DNA of 64,000 bases from Terriglobia bacterium (GTDB lineage Bacteria; Acidobacteriota; Terriglobia; Bryobacterales; Bryobacteraceae). Shown one piece after another: positions 8,005 through 16,939 of this stretch. Position numbers and translations under genes: made by a program. The stretch is from NCBI GenBank assembly GCA_025350105.1, contig JANXYJ010000106.1, positions 1-64,000 on the forward strand, given 5' to 3'. How positions within the stretch are numbered: position 1 is the stretch's first letter; the number at the start of each line of letters is the position of its first letter. The notes below the pieces were generated by a model. It was not told where the DNA came from. It saw nothing but the letters and a program-made list of their open reading frames with translations, and ran no database searches.

Positions 8005-10071
8005 ATGCGAACCACTCTCTCGCTTGTCACTTTCTTGGGGCTGGTGACCCTGCCGCTGTCGCTGGCTCAGGCCCAAACCGCTCCGGCGATTCCCGTTACC
8101 ATGGGATTCGACCCTGCGGCAATCGATCGCAAAGCCGATCCTTGTGTCGATTTCTACCAATATGCGTGTGGAGCGTGGATGGCGGCGAACCCGATTCCGG
8201 GCGATCAGTCGCGCTGGGGACGCTTTGATCAACTGCAGGATAACAATCGCGAAATTCTGCACCGGATGCTGGAAACCGAAGCCCAGCGCCTGGCCGCCAA
8301 AACTCCCGGACAATCCGCCACCGAACAAAAATTAGGCGCCTACTATGCCGCCTGCATGGACGAAAAGTCCATCAATGGGAAGGGCATCACTCCGCTGAAA
8401 CCGGCCAGGGAGAAGATCGCGGCGCTGCAGAACAAGATGGCGTTGGCGGATCTGGTGGCATATCTATCGCGCGGTTTGGCGGACCCTTTGTTCCGCTTTA
8501 GCTCCAGCCCCAATGCGCGCAATGCCGCCCAGGTGATCGCCGACGTCGATCAAGGTGGCCTGGGCCTGCCGGATCGCGACTACTACTTCCGCACGGACGA
8601 AAAATCGGTGGAGATTCGTAGCCAGTATGTCGCACACGTGCAGAAAATGTTTGAGCTGGCGGGTGCAAACCCAGCGGAGGCCGCAAGCGAAGCCCAAGTG
8701 GTGATGACCATGGAAACCGCGCTGGCCAAAGCGGCGCTGGGCCGCGTGGATCGCCGCGATCCCGAAAAGCTGGTCCACAAAATGACCGTGAAGGAACTGG
8801 AAGCGCTTAGCCCCAACTTTGCCTATGCCCGTTTCTTCGCCGCCATGAATACGCCGCGCTTCACCAGCTTGAACGTGGGTGTGCCGGACTTCTTCAAAGC
8901 GATGGACGCGCTGATTACCTCCAGCAGCCTGGTCGACATCAAAACCTATCTGACCTGGAACCTGATCAACAGCAACGCTCAGGAATTAAGCGAGCCTTTT
9001 CAGCGGGAAAACTTCAATTTTTTCCGCAAAACGCTCACGGGAGCCAAGGAAATGCGGCCGCGCTGGAAGCGTTGCGTGGACATGACCGATCGCCAGTTGC
9101 CCGACGCACTGGGCCGCAAGTTTACCGAAACCACGCTGGGCGCCGAAGGCATGAAGCGCACTCATGAAATGGTGGAGGAAATTGAAAAGGCCATGGCGGC
9201 GGATCTCAAATCTCTGGATTGGATGACCCCCGCCACCAAGGACCAGGCCTTCACCAAATTGCATGAGGTGATGAATAAGATCGGCACCAACGACAAATGG
9301 GAATCCTACGGTTCGGTGAAAGTAGCCCGCGACGACTATTTCGGCAACACCGAACGTGCCAGCACCTTTGAAGTGGCAAAGCGGCTGAGCAAAATCGGTA
9401 AGCCCGTGGACAAAAAAGAGTGGGACATGAGCCAGCCCACCGTCAACGCCTACTACGATCCCCAGCAGAACAACATCAATTTCCCCGCCGGCATTCTGCA
9501 GCCGCCTTTCTATGACAACAAGATGGACGACGCGGTGAACTATGGCGCCATCGGCAGCGTCATCGGTCACGAACTCACCCACGGTTTTGACGACGAAGGC
9601 CGTCAGTTCGACGCCAAAGGGAACCTGCGCGACTGGTGGAGCGAAGCCGACGGTAAAGCCTTCGATCAGCGCGCTGGCTGCATTGTAGATCAATATGGAA
9701 GCTATTCTCCCATCGATGGTGTGAAGCTGAACGGCAAGCTGACGTTGGGCGAAAACACGGCCGATAACGGCGGTTTGCGCCTGGCATACATGGCGTTAAT
9801 GGCCAAGCTTGGTCTGGATAAGCCGGGGACGGCGGAGCCTCCTAAGAAAGACGGGTTCACCGCCGCCCAGCGTTTCTTTTTGGGCTGGGGCCAGGTTTGG
9901 TGCCAGAACACCACTCCCGAAGCCGCACGCATGCGCGCTCAAACCGATCCGCATTCCCCGGGCGGTTTCCGCGTGAACGGGGTGGTATCGAACATGCCGG
10001 AATTCCAAAAAGCCTTTGCCTGCACCACCGGTCAACCCATGGTGCGCGGACCGGCCTGCCGGGTATGGTAA
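8005..10071 (+). CDS. Secreted M13 family zinc metallopeptidase (neprilysin/PepO type)
   Basis: The 688-residue protein begins with a signal peptide ('LSLVTFLGLVTLPLSLAQAQ') and carries the N-terminal M13 domain ('ADPCVDFYQYACGAWMAANPIPGDQSRWGRFDQL'). The zinc site is HELTH at residues 522-526 with the third ligand in 'GENTADNGGL' (Glu 583). 'NAYYDPQQNNINFPAGILQPPF' is the conserved substrate-cleft strand, and the chain ends in the family's 'CRVW'. It should cut oligopeptides in the periplasm or outside. The track's start at 7891 is rejected: the ATG at 8005 begins the signal peptide. Length is usual for bacterial M13. It stands alone as a transcription unit. Confidence 0.94.
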   Translation: MRTTLSLVTFLGLVTLPLSLAQAQTAPAIPVTMGFDPAAIDRKADPCVDFYQYACGAWMAANPIPGDQSRWGRFDQLQDNNREILHRMLETEAQRLAAKTPGQSATEQKLGAYYAACMDEKSINGKGITPLKPAREKIAALQNKMALADLVAYLSRGLADPLFRFSSSPNARNAAQVIADVDQGGLGLPDRDYYFRTDEKSVEIRSQYVAHVQKMFELAGANPAEAASEAQVVMTMETALAKAALGRVDRRDPEKLVHKMTVKELEALSPNFAYARFFAAMNTPRFTSLNVGVPDFFKAMDALITSSSLVDIKTYLTWNLINSNAQELSEPFQRENFNFFRKTLTGAKEMRPRWKRCVDMTDRQLPDALGRKFTETTLGAEGMKRTHEMVEEIEKAMAADLKSLDWMTPATKDQAFTKLHEVMNKIGTNDKWESYGSVKVARDDYFGNTERASTFEVAKRLSKIGKPVDKKEWDMSQPTVNAYYDPQQNNINFPAGILQPPFYDNKMDDAVNYGAIGSVIGHELTHGFDDEGRQFDAKGNLRDWWSEADGKAFDQRAGCIVDQYGSYSPIDGVKLNGKLTLGENTADNGGLRLAYMALMAKLGLDKPGTAEPPKKDGFTAAQRFFLGWGQVWCQNTTPEAARMRAQTDPHSPGGFRVNGVVSNMPEFQKAFACTTGQPMVRGPACRVW

Positions 10072-10156
10072 TCCTGTCGGGTTTGGTAACCTAAGAATGC
10101 CGAATGGTGTGGCGTCGTTCACACAGCTGTAAGCTGGGGCTAAGCCAATTCCCGCC

Positions 10157-10185
10157 TTGTAACGTTTCCCCATCTGGGCTATCCT
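10157..10185 (+). promoter_or_regulatory. Candidate promoter for the EXORDIUM-like gene
   Basis: TTGTAA (10157-10162), a 17-nt spacer and TATCCT (10180-10185) lie about 110 bp before the ATG. Each box is a fair match to consensus with ideal spacing. The rest of this 223-bp gap holds no gene. Confidence 0.4.
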
Positions 10186-10294
10186 AAGTTTTAAGAAACA
10201 AGGTTTTAGGAACCAAGCTTCAAACCGGCGCAAACGCTCGTTTGTCCCGGTCCGCCCGTTCGGAGCAACGGGGTTCACACTTTATCGGAGGCGC

Positions 10295-11857
10295 ATGAGA
10301 AATTCTACTTCCCTGATGGTTGCCAGCCTGGTTGCGCTGGCCAGTTTCATGACGCCGCCAGCAATGCTGGCAGCGGAGAATCACGAAAGCAACTCGCATG
10401 AGGAAGGCAACTCGCATGAGAATGACCTGCGCCCCACCGGCCGCGGGAATCACACGCGTGAAACAGCGCGGGCCGTGCCATCCGGTGCGGTGGTCTCCGG
10501 CAACGGCATCAACTTCCACAACGGCAGCGTGCTGCACAGCGTGAACCTGTACTACATCTGGTACGGCACTTGGCCCCAGGCCTCGAAGGACATTCTTACC
10601 CATTTCGCCAGCAACATCGGCGGTTCTCCGTATTTCGCCATCAACACGACTTACGGTGACGCCACCGCGAATGTGCCCAATGCCGTAACCTTCGTGGCCA
10701 GCCACACCGATACCGGCACCTCCACCGCGCTCAGTGACGCCAATATTCTCACCATTGTGCAGAACGCCATCGCCTCTGGTGATTTGGGCCCGGCAGATCC
10801 GAACGGACTGTACATGTTGCTGACCGGCCCGGGCGTTACCGCCACCTCCGGATTCCTGACGCAATATTGCGGCTGGCACGATTGGGGCGCCTATAACGGA
10901 ACCAACATTCAATACTCGTTTGTGGGCAATGCCACCGGTTCCCATCTCACCAGTTGCGTGGCGCAAACCAGCAGCCCCAACGGTGACGCGGCCATTGACG
11001 GCATGGTATCCGTGATGGCCCACGAACTGGAAGAAACCGCGACGGACCCGCGCGGCGCCGGCTGGTACGACACCAAAGGCGAAGAAAACGGCGACAAATG
11101 CGCCTGGACTTTCGGCACCACCTACACCGCTCCCAATGGCAGCAAGGCGAATATGACGCTAGGCCCGGCGGGGAACCAACGCAATTATTTGATCCAGCAG
11201 AACTGGCTGAACGCGGGCGGTGGATCGTGCGTCCTCTCCTACACCACCTCGCCCGATTTCAATGCCACGGTTTCGGGTGCGCAGACCGTTGCCCCTGGCG
11301 GCACTAGCGGAAACTACACCGTGACGGCCAGCGCGATCAATGGTTTTACGGGCGCCATTTCCTGGAAAGTAACTCCGCCGCTGGGCATTACCGCAACCCC
11401 GTCCACTCTCAGCGGAAACTCGGCAACCTTTACTCTGGCTGCCACCGTCAACTTGTCGCCGGGCACCTACGCCATTCCCATCACCGCAACCGCCAACAAT
11501 GGCGCGCTCACGCACACCGTGAACGCCAGTTTGGTGGTGAGTGCACCCACTTTCAGCGTAACCATCACGCCATCCTCCGCCACCGTAACGCGGCCGGCAT
11601 CGGGCACCACCACGGCTACCTTCACGGTGAAGGTGAATCCCGTGGGAGGTTTTACCTCGAGCGTGAATTTAAGCGTAAGCGGTGCGGGTACCGGCTTCAC
11701 GCCCAGCCTGGGTTCCGCTAGCGTGGCCCCCGGTAGCTCCACCACACTTAAGGTGACCGTAAGCAGCGCTGCCCGCCGCACCACGCGCACGGTGACCGTA
11801 TTTGGAACCGCCGGCGGCACCAGCCATTCTGCTTCCGCCAACGTAACTGTGCAGTAG
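10295..11857 (+). CDS. Secreted EXORDIUM/phosphate-induced (PHI-1) domain protein with C-terminal Ig-like repeats
   Basis: The start has a perfect GGAGG 4 nt upstream. The 520-residue protein has a signal peptide ending near 'PPAMLA', then a His/Glu-rich linker made of an 18-bp duplication (NSHEEG/NSHEND). A domain of about 260 residues resembles the plant EXORDIUM/PHI-1 family: 'NGSVLHSVNLYYIWYGTWP', 'YGWHDW'-like Cys/Trp text, 'DGMVSVMAHELEETATDPRG' and 'GEENGDKCAWTFG'. His 243-Glu 247 (HELEE) matches the HExxE-like motif of the plant proteins. About 200 residues follow of two Thr/Ser-rich Ig-like modules ('TVSSAARRTTRTVTVFGTAGG' type). It may act on cell surfaces or polymers; activity is unknown even in plants. 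Confidence 0.82.
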   Translation: MRNSTSLMVASLVALASFMTPPAMLAAENHESNSHEEGNSHENDLRPTGRGNHTRETARAVPSGAVVSGNGINFHNGSVLHSVNLYYIWYGTWPQASKDILTHFASNIGGSPYFAINTTYGDATANVPNAVTFVASHTDTGTSTALSDANILTIVQNAIASGDLGPADPNGLYMLLTGPGVTATSGFLTQYCGWHDWGAYNGTNIQYSFVGNATGSHLTSCVAQTSSPNGDAAIDGMVSVMAHELEETATDPRGAGWYDTKGEENGDKCAWTFGTTYTAPNGSKANMTLGPAGNQRNYLIQQNWLNAGGGSCVLSYTTSPDFNATVSGAQTVAPGGTSGNYTVTASAINGFTGAISWKVTPPLGITATPSTLSGNSATFTLAATVNLSPGTYAIPITATANNGALTHTVNASLVVSAPTFSVTITPSSATVTRPASGTTTATFTVKVNPVGGFTSSVNLSVSGAGTGFTPSLGSASVAPGSSTTLKVTVSSAARRTTRTVTVFGTAGGTSHSASANVTVQ

Positions 11858-11879
11858 TTCCGGCTCGGCAAAAATCGAC

Positions 11880-11918
11880 ACGCTCCGGTTCACCTTTGGG
11901 CCGGGGCGTTTTGTTTTT
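11880..11918 (+). terminator. Rho-independent terminator after the EXORDIUM-like gene
   Basis: ACGCTCCGG and CCGGGGCGT form a 9-bp stem (one G-U pair) followed by TTTGTTTTT. It starts 22 bp after the stop codon. Confidence 0.7.
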
Positions 11919-11964
11919 GGCAAAGGCTCGCGGAAACCAATGCTGCCATCCGGGTCTTTCTTTT

Positions 11965-12030
11965 AAATACAAGGCCGGACAAATACAGGGCCCGACAAAT
12001 ACAAAGGCCGGTCCCTGGCAGGGTCCGGCC
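11965..12030. repeat. Three 16-bp tandem units followed by a strong hairpin
   Basis: The unit AAATACAAGGCCGGAC occurs at 11965, 11981 and 11997 with a few substitutions. The last copy runs into a hairpin at 12006-12030 (GGCCGG...CCGGCC stem extended by CCCT/AGGG). On the minus strand the hairpin is followed by the T-rich TTTGTATTTG, so it may end the YdcH-like transcript. It lies between convergent genes. Confidence 0.55.
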
Positions 12031-12072
12031 TTCGATTAACTCAACTACGTTCACCTGCAGCGCACTTGACGC

Positions 12073-12300
12073 TTAAGCCATCTGCTCCTTGTAACGGGCC
12101 AACATCTGGTTCATCTGGTCCTTTACGTGAAGTTTCAGCTTCTTGATGCGATGTTCCTCAGTCTCCTCCTCTGGGGTGACATGAGGCTTCGCTTCAATTT
12201 CTTCCAGCTGCCGTTTGAATCCGGCGTGCTGAGCGGCCAGCTGGCGAAACTCGTCGCTGGTCGCCATCAAGTGCGCTTTTAATTCTTCAGGATGCTCCAT
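12073..12300 (-). CDS. YdcH/DUF465 family small coiled-coil protein
   Basis: This 75-residue, highly charged protein reads 'EELKAHLMATSDEFRQLAAQH' then 'KRQLEEIEAKPHVTPEEETEEHRIKKLKLHVKDQM', the classic two-helix DUF465 hairpin ('H..L...F..L...H..L...I' and 'LKK.KL..KD.I'). The ATG at 12300 is fixed by AAGGAGGG about 7 nt upstream; the longer track version is not supported. The family is cytoplasmic and of unknown function. It stands 99 bp downstream of rimI, and that gap contains three CATGACAAT copies and the inverted repeat TCATGAAT-N4-ATTCATGA (12386-12405) that overlaps the rimI stop. Confidence 0.85.
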   Translation of the reverse strand: MEHPEELKAHLMATSDEFRQLAAQHAGFKRQLEEIEAKPHVTPEEETEEHRIKKLKLHVKDQMNQMLARYKEQMA

Positions 12301-12399
12301 TTCAACTACCCTCCTTATGAAGGTTCTCGGCCCAACCTTTGCGCCCGTGCAACGCACGGACCTTACCGATTGCACCATGACAATATCATGAATCATTAT

Positions 12400-12828
12400 T
12401 CATGACAATCCCCCGTTCGCGTCATGGATCCGCGTCATGACAATACCCGTTTCCGTTGGGTTTTTGTAGTACCCGGTACGCCGCCCACACACACGAAAAC
12501 CCAGCATTTCGTAAAGTTTTTGCGCCGCCGCATTGGATTCCCGCACCTCCAGGTACCAGATCCCCGGACAGCGTTCCAGCGCCGCCTGCAACAACCTTCG
12601 CGCCAATCCTTGCCGCCGCGCTCCTGGATCAACGGCAAGATTTAGAATCTCAACCTCGCCCGGCGCGATTTGCCGGCACAGCAGAAAGCCTTCCACTCGC
12701 TCTCGCTCAATCACCAGGCACACATCGCTTGGATCGCTCTGCACGCTCCACTGCGAAGCTTCGGGCGCGGCGCGCTGAATCTCCGCCACACGCGCGGCAT
12801 CATCGGGACGAAATGCGCGAACCGTCAT
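12400..12828 (-). CDS. rimI: Ribosomal protein alanine N-acetyltransferase-like GNAT protein
   Basis: A 142-residue GNAT acetyltransferase. The acetyl-CoA binding core is 'ILNLAVDPGARRQGLARRLLQAAL' (R/Q-x-x-G-x-G/A) and the RimI-type motif is 'LEVRESNAAAQKLYEMLGF'. It would acetylate the N-terminal Ala of ribosomal protein S18 or similar N-termini. The start codon lies 6 bp after the MFS gene stop, so it is translated from the same mRNA. Its last residues ('VMTRIHDANGGLS') are encoded by partially repeated DNA (GCGTCATG). RimI usually sits with tsaB/tsaD; it does not here, so specificity is less certain than the fold. Confidence 0.8.
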   Translation of the reverse strand: MTVRAFRPDDAARVAEIQRAAPEASQWSVQSDPSDVCLVIERERVEGFLLCRQIAPGEVEILNLAVDPGARRQGLARRLLQAALERCPGIWYLEVRESNAAAQKLYEMLGFRVCGRRTGYYKNPTETGIVMTRIHDANGGLS

Positions 12829-12834
12829 GTGGTG

Positions 12835-14073
12835 CTACTCATCTGTGCGCACTCGCCTGGGCTTACTCATGTGCCGCAGCAGCCCAATCCCCACCAGTGG
12901 CAGCGCGGCCACACCGACACACACCGGCGAAAATCCTACATGATCCACCATCCAGCCAATCAGCGGCGAGATCACCGTCTGCATCAGGCCGTAAGATCCA
13001 GTCAGGATCGCTACGCCAAACGCCGCATGCCGCGTGCCGAACAGATCAATCGGCATGGCGTACAAGTTGGTGGATATCGCCAGGCACCAAAAGAAACTCA
13101 GGCTGATCAGCGCCGTGGCCAATACCGGCGACTTCGCCAGCGGCACTGCGGCAGTCAGCAGCAAAATCACTGCGGCAATGGTGCAAACCCGCAAACGCGC
13201 GGTTAATACAGAGGCGTGTTTCCGAATGGCCCGATACGCCATCCCTTGTTTGCCGATGGCCCGGTAGGCCATCCAGCCGCCCGTGAATCCGCCCAGCGTC
13301 GCGAAGATTGTGGGAATCCAGGCAAAGCGCTGATTGGCCTGATTCTGCGTCAAGTGATGCTGCTCCACAAAATAGATGGTCAACCAGTTGGTCCACAGCG
13401 TGTACAGCGTCATCACCAGCGCGTTCGCCATAGCCAGACCCCACAACCGCCGGTCACGCAGAATGGTGGAAACGTTTAAAACAGAATCCGCCGTTTGCGC
13501 GGAACCAGAGGGGAGGATCTTGCGCGAAACCAGCCACCACACCGGAATCCACACGAATCCCAGCGCCCCGCACACCACAAACACGCTGCGCCACCCATAG
13601 GCCGGAGCTAGCACCGCCACCATCAACGGCGCAGCAATACTCCCAATGGTGATGCCCACCTGATTCACCGCCGTGCCAAACGCCAGCTCGCGTGGTTCCA
13701 AATACAGGCTGTTCACTTTGCCCGTGCAGGGAATCCCGGCGGCTTCGCCGATGCCCAACACGGTTCGCGACGCCAATAGCCCGGTGAATGAACGCGTGAT
13801 CCCCGCCGCCATCCCCGCCAAACTCCACACGGCCATCGACACCGTGATGCCCAGGTTCAGACCCATGCGATCGATCATCCAACCCGCAAACGGCGCGCTC
13901 ACCGCATAAACGATGGAGAAGACGCTGATCAGCCCGCCATACTCCGTATTCGAGAGATGAAATTCGCCCTTCAGCGTCGGCGCCAGCGCGGCCAGCAAAA
14001 GGCGGTCCAGATAATTCAAAGACGTCGACAGAACGAAAACGCTCACCGCCACCCAACGCAAGGAGGCTTTCAT
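12835..14073 (-). CDS. MFS transporter, hexuronate/anion:cation symporter-like
   Basis: This 412-residue, 12-helix major facilitator resembles the ACS family (ExuT-like): 'LNYLDRLLLAALAPTLKGEFHLSNTEYGGLISVFSIVYA', 'GWMIDRMGLNLG', 'GIGEAAGIPCTGKVNSLYLEPRELAFGTAV'. The likely substrate is a sugar acid or organic anion, by family only. The start overlaps the stop of the upstream gene by 4 bp (ATGA), and rimI follows. The central cytoplasmic loop between helices 6 and 7 contains an in-frame 30-bp duplication ('MAYRAIGKQG' then 'MAYRAIRKHA'). Confidence 0.85.
   Translation of the reverse strand: MKASLRWVAVSVFVLSTSLNYLDRLLLAALAPTLKGEFHLSNTEYGGLISVFSIVYAVSAPFAGWMIDRMGLNLGITVSMAVWSLAGMAAGITRSFTGLLASRTVLGIGEAAGIPCTGKVNSLYLEPRELAFGTAVNQVGITIGSIAAPLMVAVLAPAYGWRSVFVVCGALGFVWIPVWWLVSRKILPSGSAQTADSVLNVSTILRDRRLWGLAMANALVMTLYTLWTNWLTIYFVEQHHLTQNQANQRFAWIPTIFATLGGFTGGWMAYRAIGKQGMAYRAIRKHASVLTARLRVCTIAAVILLLTAAVPLAKSPVLATALISLSFFWCLAISTNLYAMPIDLFGTRHAAFGVAILTGSYGLMQTVISPLIGWMVDHVGFSPVCVGVAALPLVGIGLLRHMSKPRRVRTDE
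13219..13278. repeat. 30-bp in-frame tandem duplication in the MFS central loop
   Basis: Two adjacent 30-bp units differ at only a few positions and encode two ten-residue copies starting MAYRAI. The length is a multiple of three and the site is a cytoplasmic loop that tolerates insertion. Confidence 0.8.
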
Positions 14074-15749
14074 TGAGGCAGATTCACCGCGCCCGGCAGG
14101 GCTGGTTTGATCAATGGTTTGATCAATGGGCTGATCAATATGTTAATCAACGTGATGTCACCCGCCGTGCCCGTCTTCGCATCCGCCTTGCCGTTATGTT
14201 GCACCTCGATCTTGCGCGCCGGCTTCGCCACGCCGCACACAAACACCGCATCGCCGGAATTCAGCGCCACCGTCATCTTCTTCGGATCGCGAATCAACAG
14301 TCGAATGACTGAGGCGTCATCCCGCTGAATACTCAGCCGCAACGGCCCGTTCAGACAATCCACTCTGGTCAGCACTCCCGCCACCTTCGCGCCCTTTTCG
14401 TCACCCGAGAGCGCGCTCAGCGGAATCGGTTTCACCGGCTCCGGCGCATCGCCGCGTTCCACCCGCAGCCGTTCATTTACTCTGCGCTCCGCCGCGCGTA
14501 CCTCTTCCGCCGCCGCGTCTTTCACGCGCTGCAAATCGCGGATCTCTTCCTCACGCGCATTGTTGCGATCCACCATCAGCGCCGCCGCCCGCTGGTCTTC
14601 CAGCGCCAATTTGGCTTGATGAATCCGGGCGCGGTCCGCCGGATTCGCCGCTGCCCGCTCCGCCGCCGTCCAGGTTTTTTCGGCATCGGCATACAGCGCC
14701 GACGCGCTCTGCAATTCCGCCAGCGGTTGCCAATATCCCGCATTCCGCGGAGCCAGCGACGCCGCCAACTTCCATTGCGCAATCTTCGCGGCGGGGGTGG
14801 TTTCCAGTTCCGCCATCTTCACATGCGGTTCCGCCCAGCGCGGATTCGCCCGGATGGCCAACTCCAATGCGGGCCGCGTATTCTTGGCCAATAAACCACG
14901 CGGACTCTCCGGCGGAAACGTCTTGCCGCCCGCCAGGAGTTCCGCCAGCAGTGCGTCCATGGCCGCTTTATCCACAGTCTTTTCGATGAAATCGCGATCC
15001 GGATTCAACGCCCGCCCGTTCACCGGTGCCGCTTCAAATTTCCCCGTCCGCGCATAGGCATCCACGTCCGCATTCAGCTTGGCGGCTGGCACATCAAACG
15101 CATTGCGCGATGCCGTGTCTTCGTCCGAAGCGTTTTGCAGATTGTTAAGATAGATGCGCAACTTGCCGGTATAGGCCGGCTGCGTGGCCATCATCTGCAA
15201 CTTGGCCCAAGTACGCTGGCGCGGCCCGGCCAGATCGAGAGGCCCCCCCACCCGTACCCGCGTCCCCGTCACTTCCATCGTCGAAAGCAGATCCGCCAGG
15301 GCGGTTTCGATCTCCTCCGGCATGCGTCCGGCGTTGTCTTCCACCAAAATCTGCGTAACGCCCCGCGTTACATCCAGGGGAAGACTGGCGTCGCCCTTTC
15401 CGTCGCCCTTTCCAATGTCGGCCGCCCAGGCGCACAGCGTCGCTCCGCCCCCGTCCACAAATGTTTTGGGCAAGGCGTACGGCGCATACTCGCGTTGGCG
15501 TGCGAACAGGACCAGATGGATGGGCCACAGCGCGGTCAGCTCCTGGGCCGTGCCGGTGCGGCTCATCCCGTCTTTGCCCAACAGCGCGCCCAGCACGTGA
15601 CGCAGTTGTTCCAGTTGATTCAAGCGCTGCCGTGCGGCGCGGTCCCCCGCATTGCTGAAAATATGAAAGGGCCCGGCGCGGTACTCTACCCAGTCCGCCG
15701 AAAAAAGCGGAACGGCAATGACCGCAAAAATAAGAAACCGGCGGAGCAC
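14070..15749 (-). CDS. Secreted TPR-containing hypothetical protein
   Basis: This 559-residue protein starts with GTG and a signal peptide ('LRRFLIFAVIAVPLFSADW'). 'WVEYRAGPFHIFSNAGDRAARQRLNQLEQLRHVLGALLG' is the opening of a family I recognise in Acidobacteria (a peptidase-like N-terminal region followed by TPR helices). The middle has tetratricopeptide-like helices ('PRWAEPHVKMAELETTPAAKIAQWKLAASLAPRNAGYW') and a long Arg/Glu/Ala coiled coil. The C-terminal ~110 residues look beta-rich. The very end is built from four 12-bp repeats (TLIN/ILIS/PLIK/PLIK). It is upstream of and overlaps the MFS gene. Function unknown; periplasmic. Confidence 0.75.
   Translation of the reverse strand: MLRRFLIFAVIAVPLFSADWVEYRAGPFHIFSNAGDRAARQRLNQLEQLRHVLGALLGKDGMSRTGTAQELTALWPIHLVLFARQREYAPYALPKTFVDGGGATLCAWAADIGKGDGKGDASLPLDVTRGVTQILVEDNAGRMPEEIETALADLLSTMEVTGTRVRVGGPLDLAGPRQRTWAKLQMMATQPAYTGKLRIYLNNLQNASDEDTASRNAFDVPAAKLNADVDAYARTGKFEAAPVNGRALNPDRDFIEKTVDKAAMDALLAELLAGGKTFPPESPRGLLAKNTRPALELAIRANPRWAEPHVKMAELETTPAAKIAQWKLAASLAPRNAGYWQPLAELQSASALYADAEKTWTAAERAAANPADRARIHQAKLALEDQRAAALMVDRNNAREEEIRDLQRVKDAAAEEVRAAERRVNERLRVERGDAPEPVKPIPLSALSGDEKGAKVAGVLTRVDCLNGPLRLSIQRDDASVIRLLIRDPKKMTVALNSGDAVFVCGVAKPARKIEVQHNGKADAKTGTAGDITLINILISPLIKPLIKPALPGAVNLPQ
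14104..14151. repeat. Four 12-bp tandem repeats near the 3' end of the TPR gene
   Basis: The unit GGTTTGATCAAT appears at 14104, 14116, 14128 and 14140 with growing divergence. On the coding strand each copy adds four residues (xLIx), so the frame is kept. Confidence 0.85.
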
Positions 15750-15767
15750 CTGTCTTAAATCATAAAG

Positions 15768-16667
15768 CTACTGCGCGTGCCCATGCCGGGTAACCCACTG
15801 CCGGGAAATGACAGAAAGCGCCCGCGGTACCATCCTGCGCCGAACATCCGGCCAGAACTCGGTCAACAGGTTGGAGATCAGGTCGTTGCCCAGAGCCATC
15901 CCCCAGCGCTCCGCTGCCTCGGGGGCCGATTGGCTGGCCGGATAGTAGGCCGTGGTCAGGGCCACCACGCCCATATTGCCCACCACCTCGGAGAAATTGA
16001 AACGCAGGTGGCCGCTCTCCGTCTGCGTCACCACAATGCTGGACGCCGCGTGTCCCGCCCGATGTAGAAACGATCCTGTTCCCAGGCGGAAAAAGCGCGG
16101 GTCTTCATGCAGCAACGACGGCAAAATGGCTTCGGTAACGTAGGCGCCGATAATCTGGTCACCAAATGCCCGCCCGTAGAATTGCGTGAACCCGACAACG
16201 CCGCCGTTGTTTTTGAATCCGCCGGAGGCCACCTGAGCCTGCAGTGCGTAACCCGCCAACAGCGGAAAATTAGGCCAATCGAAACTGTCCTTGCGGGCAA
16301 TTTCGAATTTTTCTCTGCTGGTCAGCGGTTGGTAATTCTCCTGGTACTGTGCGGCCCGGTGGTTGGGAATCACGCCGAACATCCGCCCCTGGCCTGGAAA
16401 CGGCTGTAAACGGGCCGTGAAACTCGCGGGGACACTGGGTGTGTCTACAACCAAAGCTGTCAGTTCGCTGCAGGAATCAAGCGGCGCTTCCGGAACCAGG
16501 GTCATTTCCGCCGCTGACTCGAACGACGCCGTATCGGCCCGCGCAGCAAACGCCCCGGCTGAAAGGCTCACCGCCGCCACCAGGCACACCGCGAAATACA
16601 GCAACGCAGCGATTGCTGGGAACATAGCTCTGAACATAAATTGCGATAGGTGTGAAAAAGTACTCAT
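15768..16667 (-). CDS. Membrane-anchored or outer-membrane hypothetical protein
   Basis: This protein of about 299 residues has a strongly hydrophobic N-terminal segment ('FPAIAALLYFAVCLVAAVSLSAGAFAARA') that is a signal peptide or anchor. The conserved C-terminal part reads 'FGDQIIGAYVTEAILPSLLHEDPRFFRLGTGSFLHRAGHAASSIVVTQTESGHLRFNFSEVVGNMG', a pattern I associate with acidobacterial hypotheticals of unknown function. The internal ATG (MSTFSH) was preferred over the track's start 39 nt upstream because the extra peptide is not signal-like; neither has a clear ribosome site. The 272-bp region upstream separates it from a divergent gene and shows no ORF. Confidence 0.65.
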   Translation of the reverse strand: MSTFSHLSQFMFRAMFPAIAALLYFAVCLVAAVSLSAGAFAARADTASFESAAEMTLVPEAPLDSCSELTALVVDTPSVPASFTARLQPFPGQGRMFGVIPNHRAAQYQENYQPLTSREKFEIARKDSFDWPNFPLLAGYALQAQVASGGFKNNGGVVGFTQFYGRAFGDQIIGAYVTEAILPSLLHEDPRFFRLGTGSFLHRAGHAASSIVVTQTESGHLRFNFSEVVGNMGVVALTTAYYPASQSAPEAAERWGMALGNDLISNLLTEFWPDVRRRMVPRALSVISRQWVTRHGHAQ

Positions 16668-16939
16668 CGGCCCTATCCCGTCGTTTGTGAGAACCCTGAT
16701 CCCCATTTCAAGTTGCGCGCTAAGCCTAAGTCTGTTCCCGCTTACTGAATAGACTCAAGGCACCACCTCAACGTTACCGCCCATTTGGCGTAGAAACCAT
16801 CTGCCGATCTATCAGCCAAGCCAGTAAAACGCCGTACGTCTTCTCAGGCCCGTTACCTACGAAAGAGTTATCGCAATGCGGTACCGGACCCGCTAGAATG
16901 AAGCGAGCTTCGCCCCGGCTAAACTTTCGGTAACCACTT

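Noticed and set aside
14104-14151. TGATCAAT repeats as DnaA boxes or an origin
   Set aside because: The sequence does not match TTATNCACA, it is inside a gene, and similar in-frame 12-bp repeats occur elsewhere.
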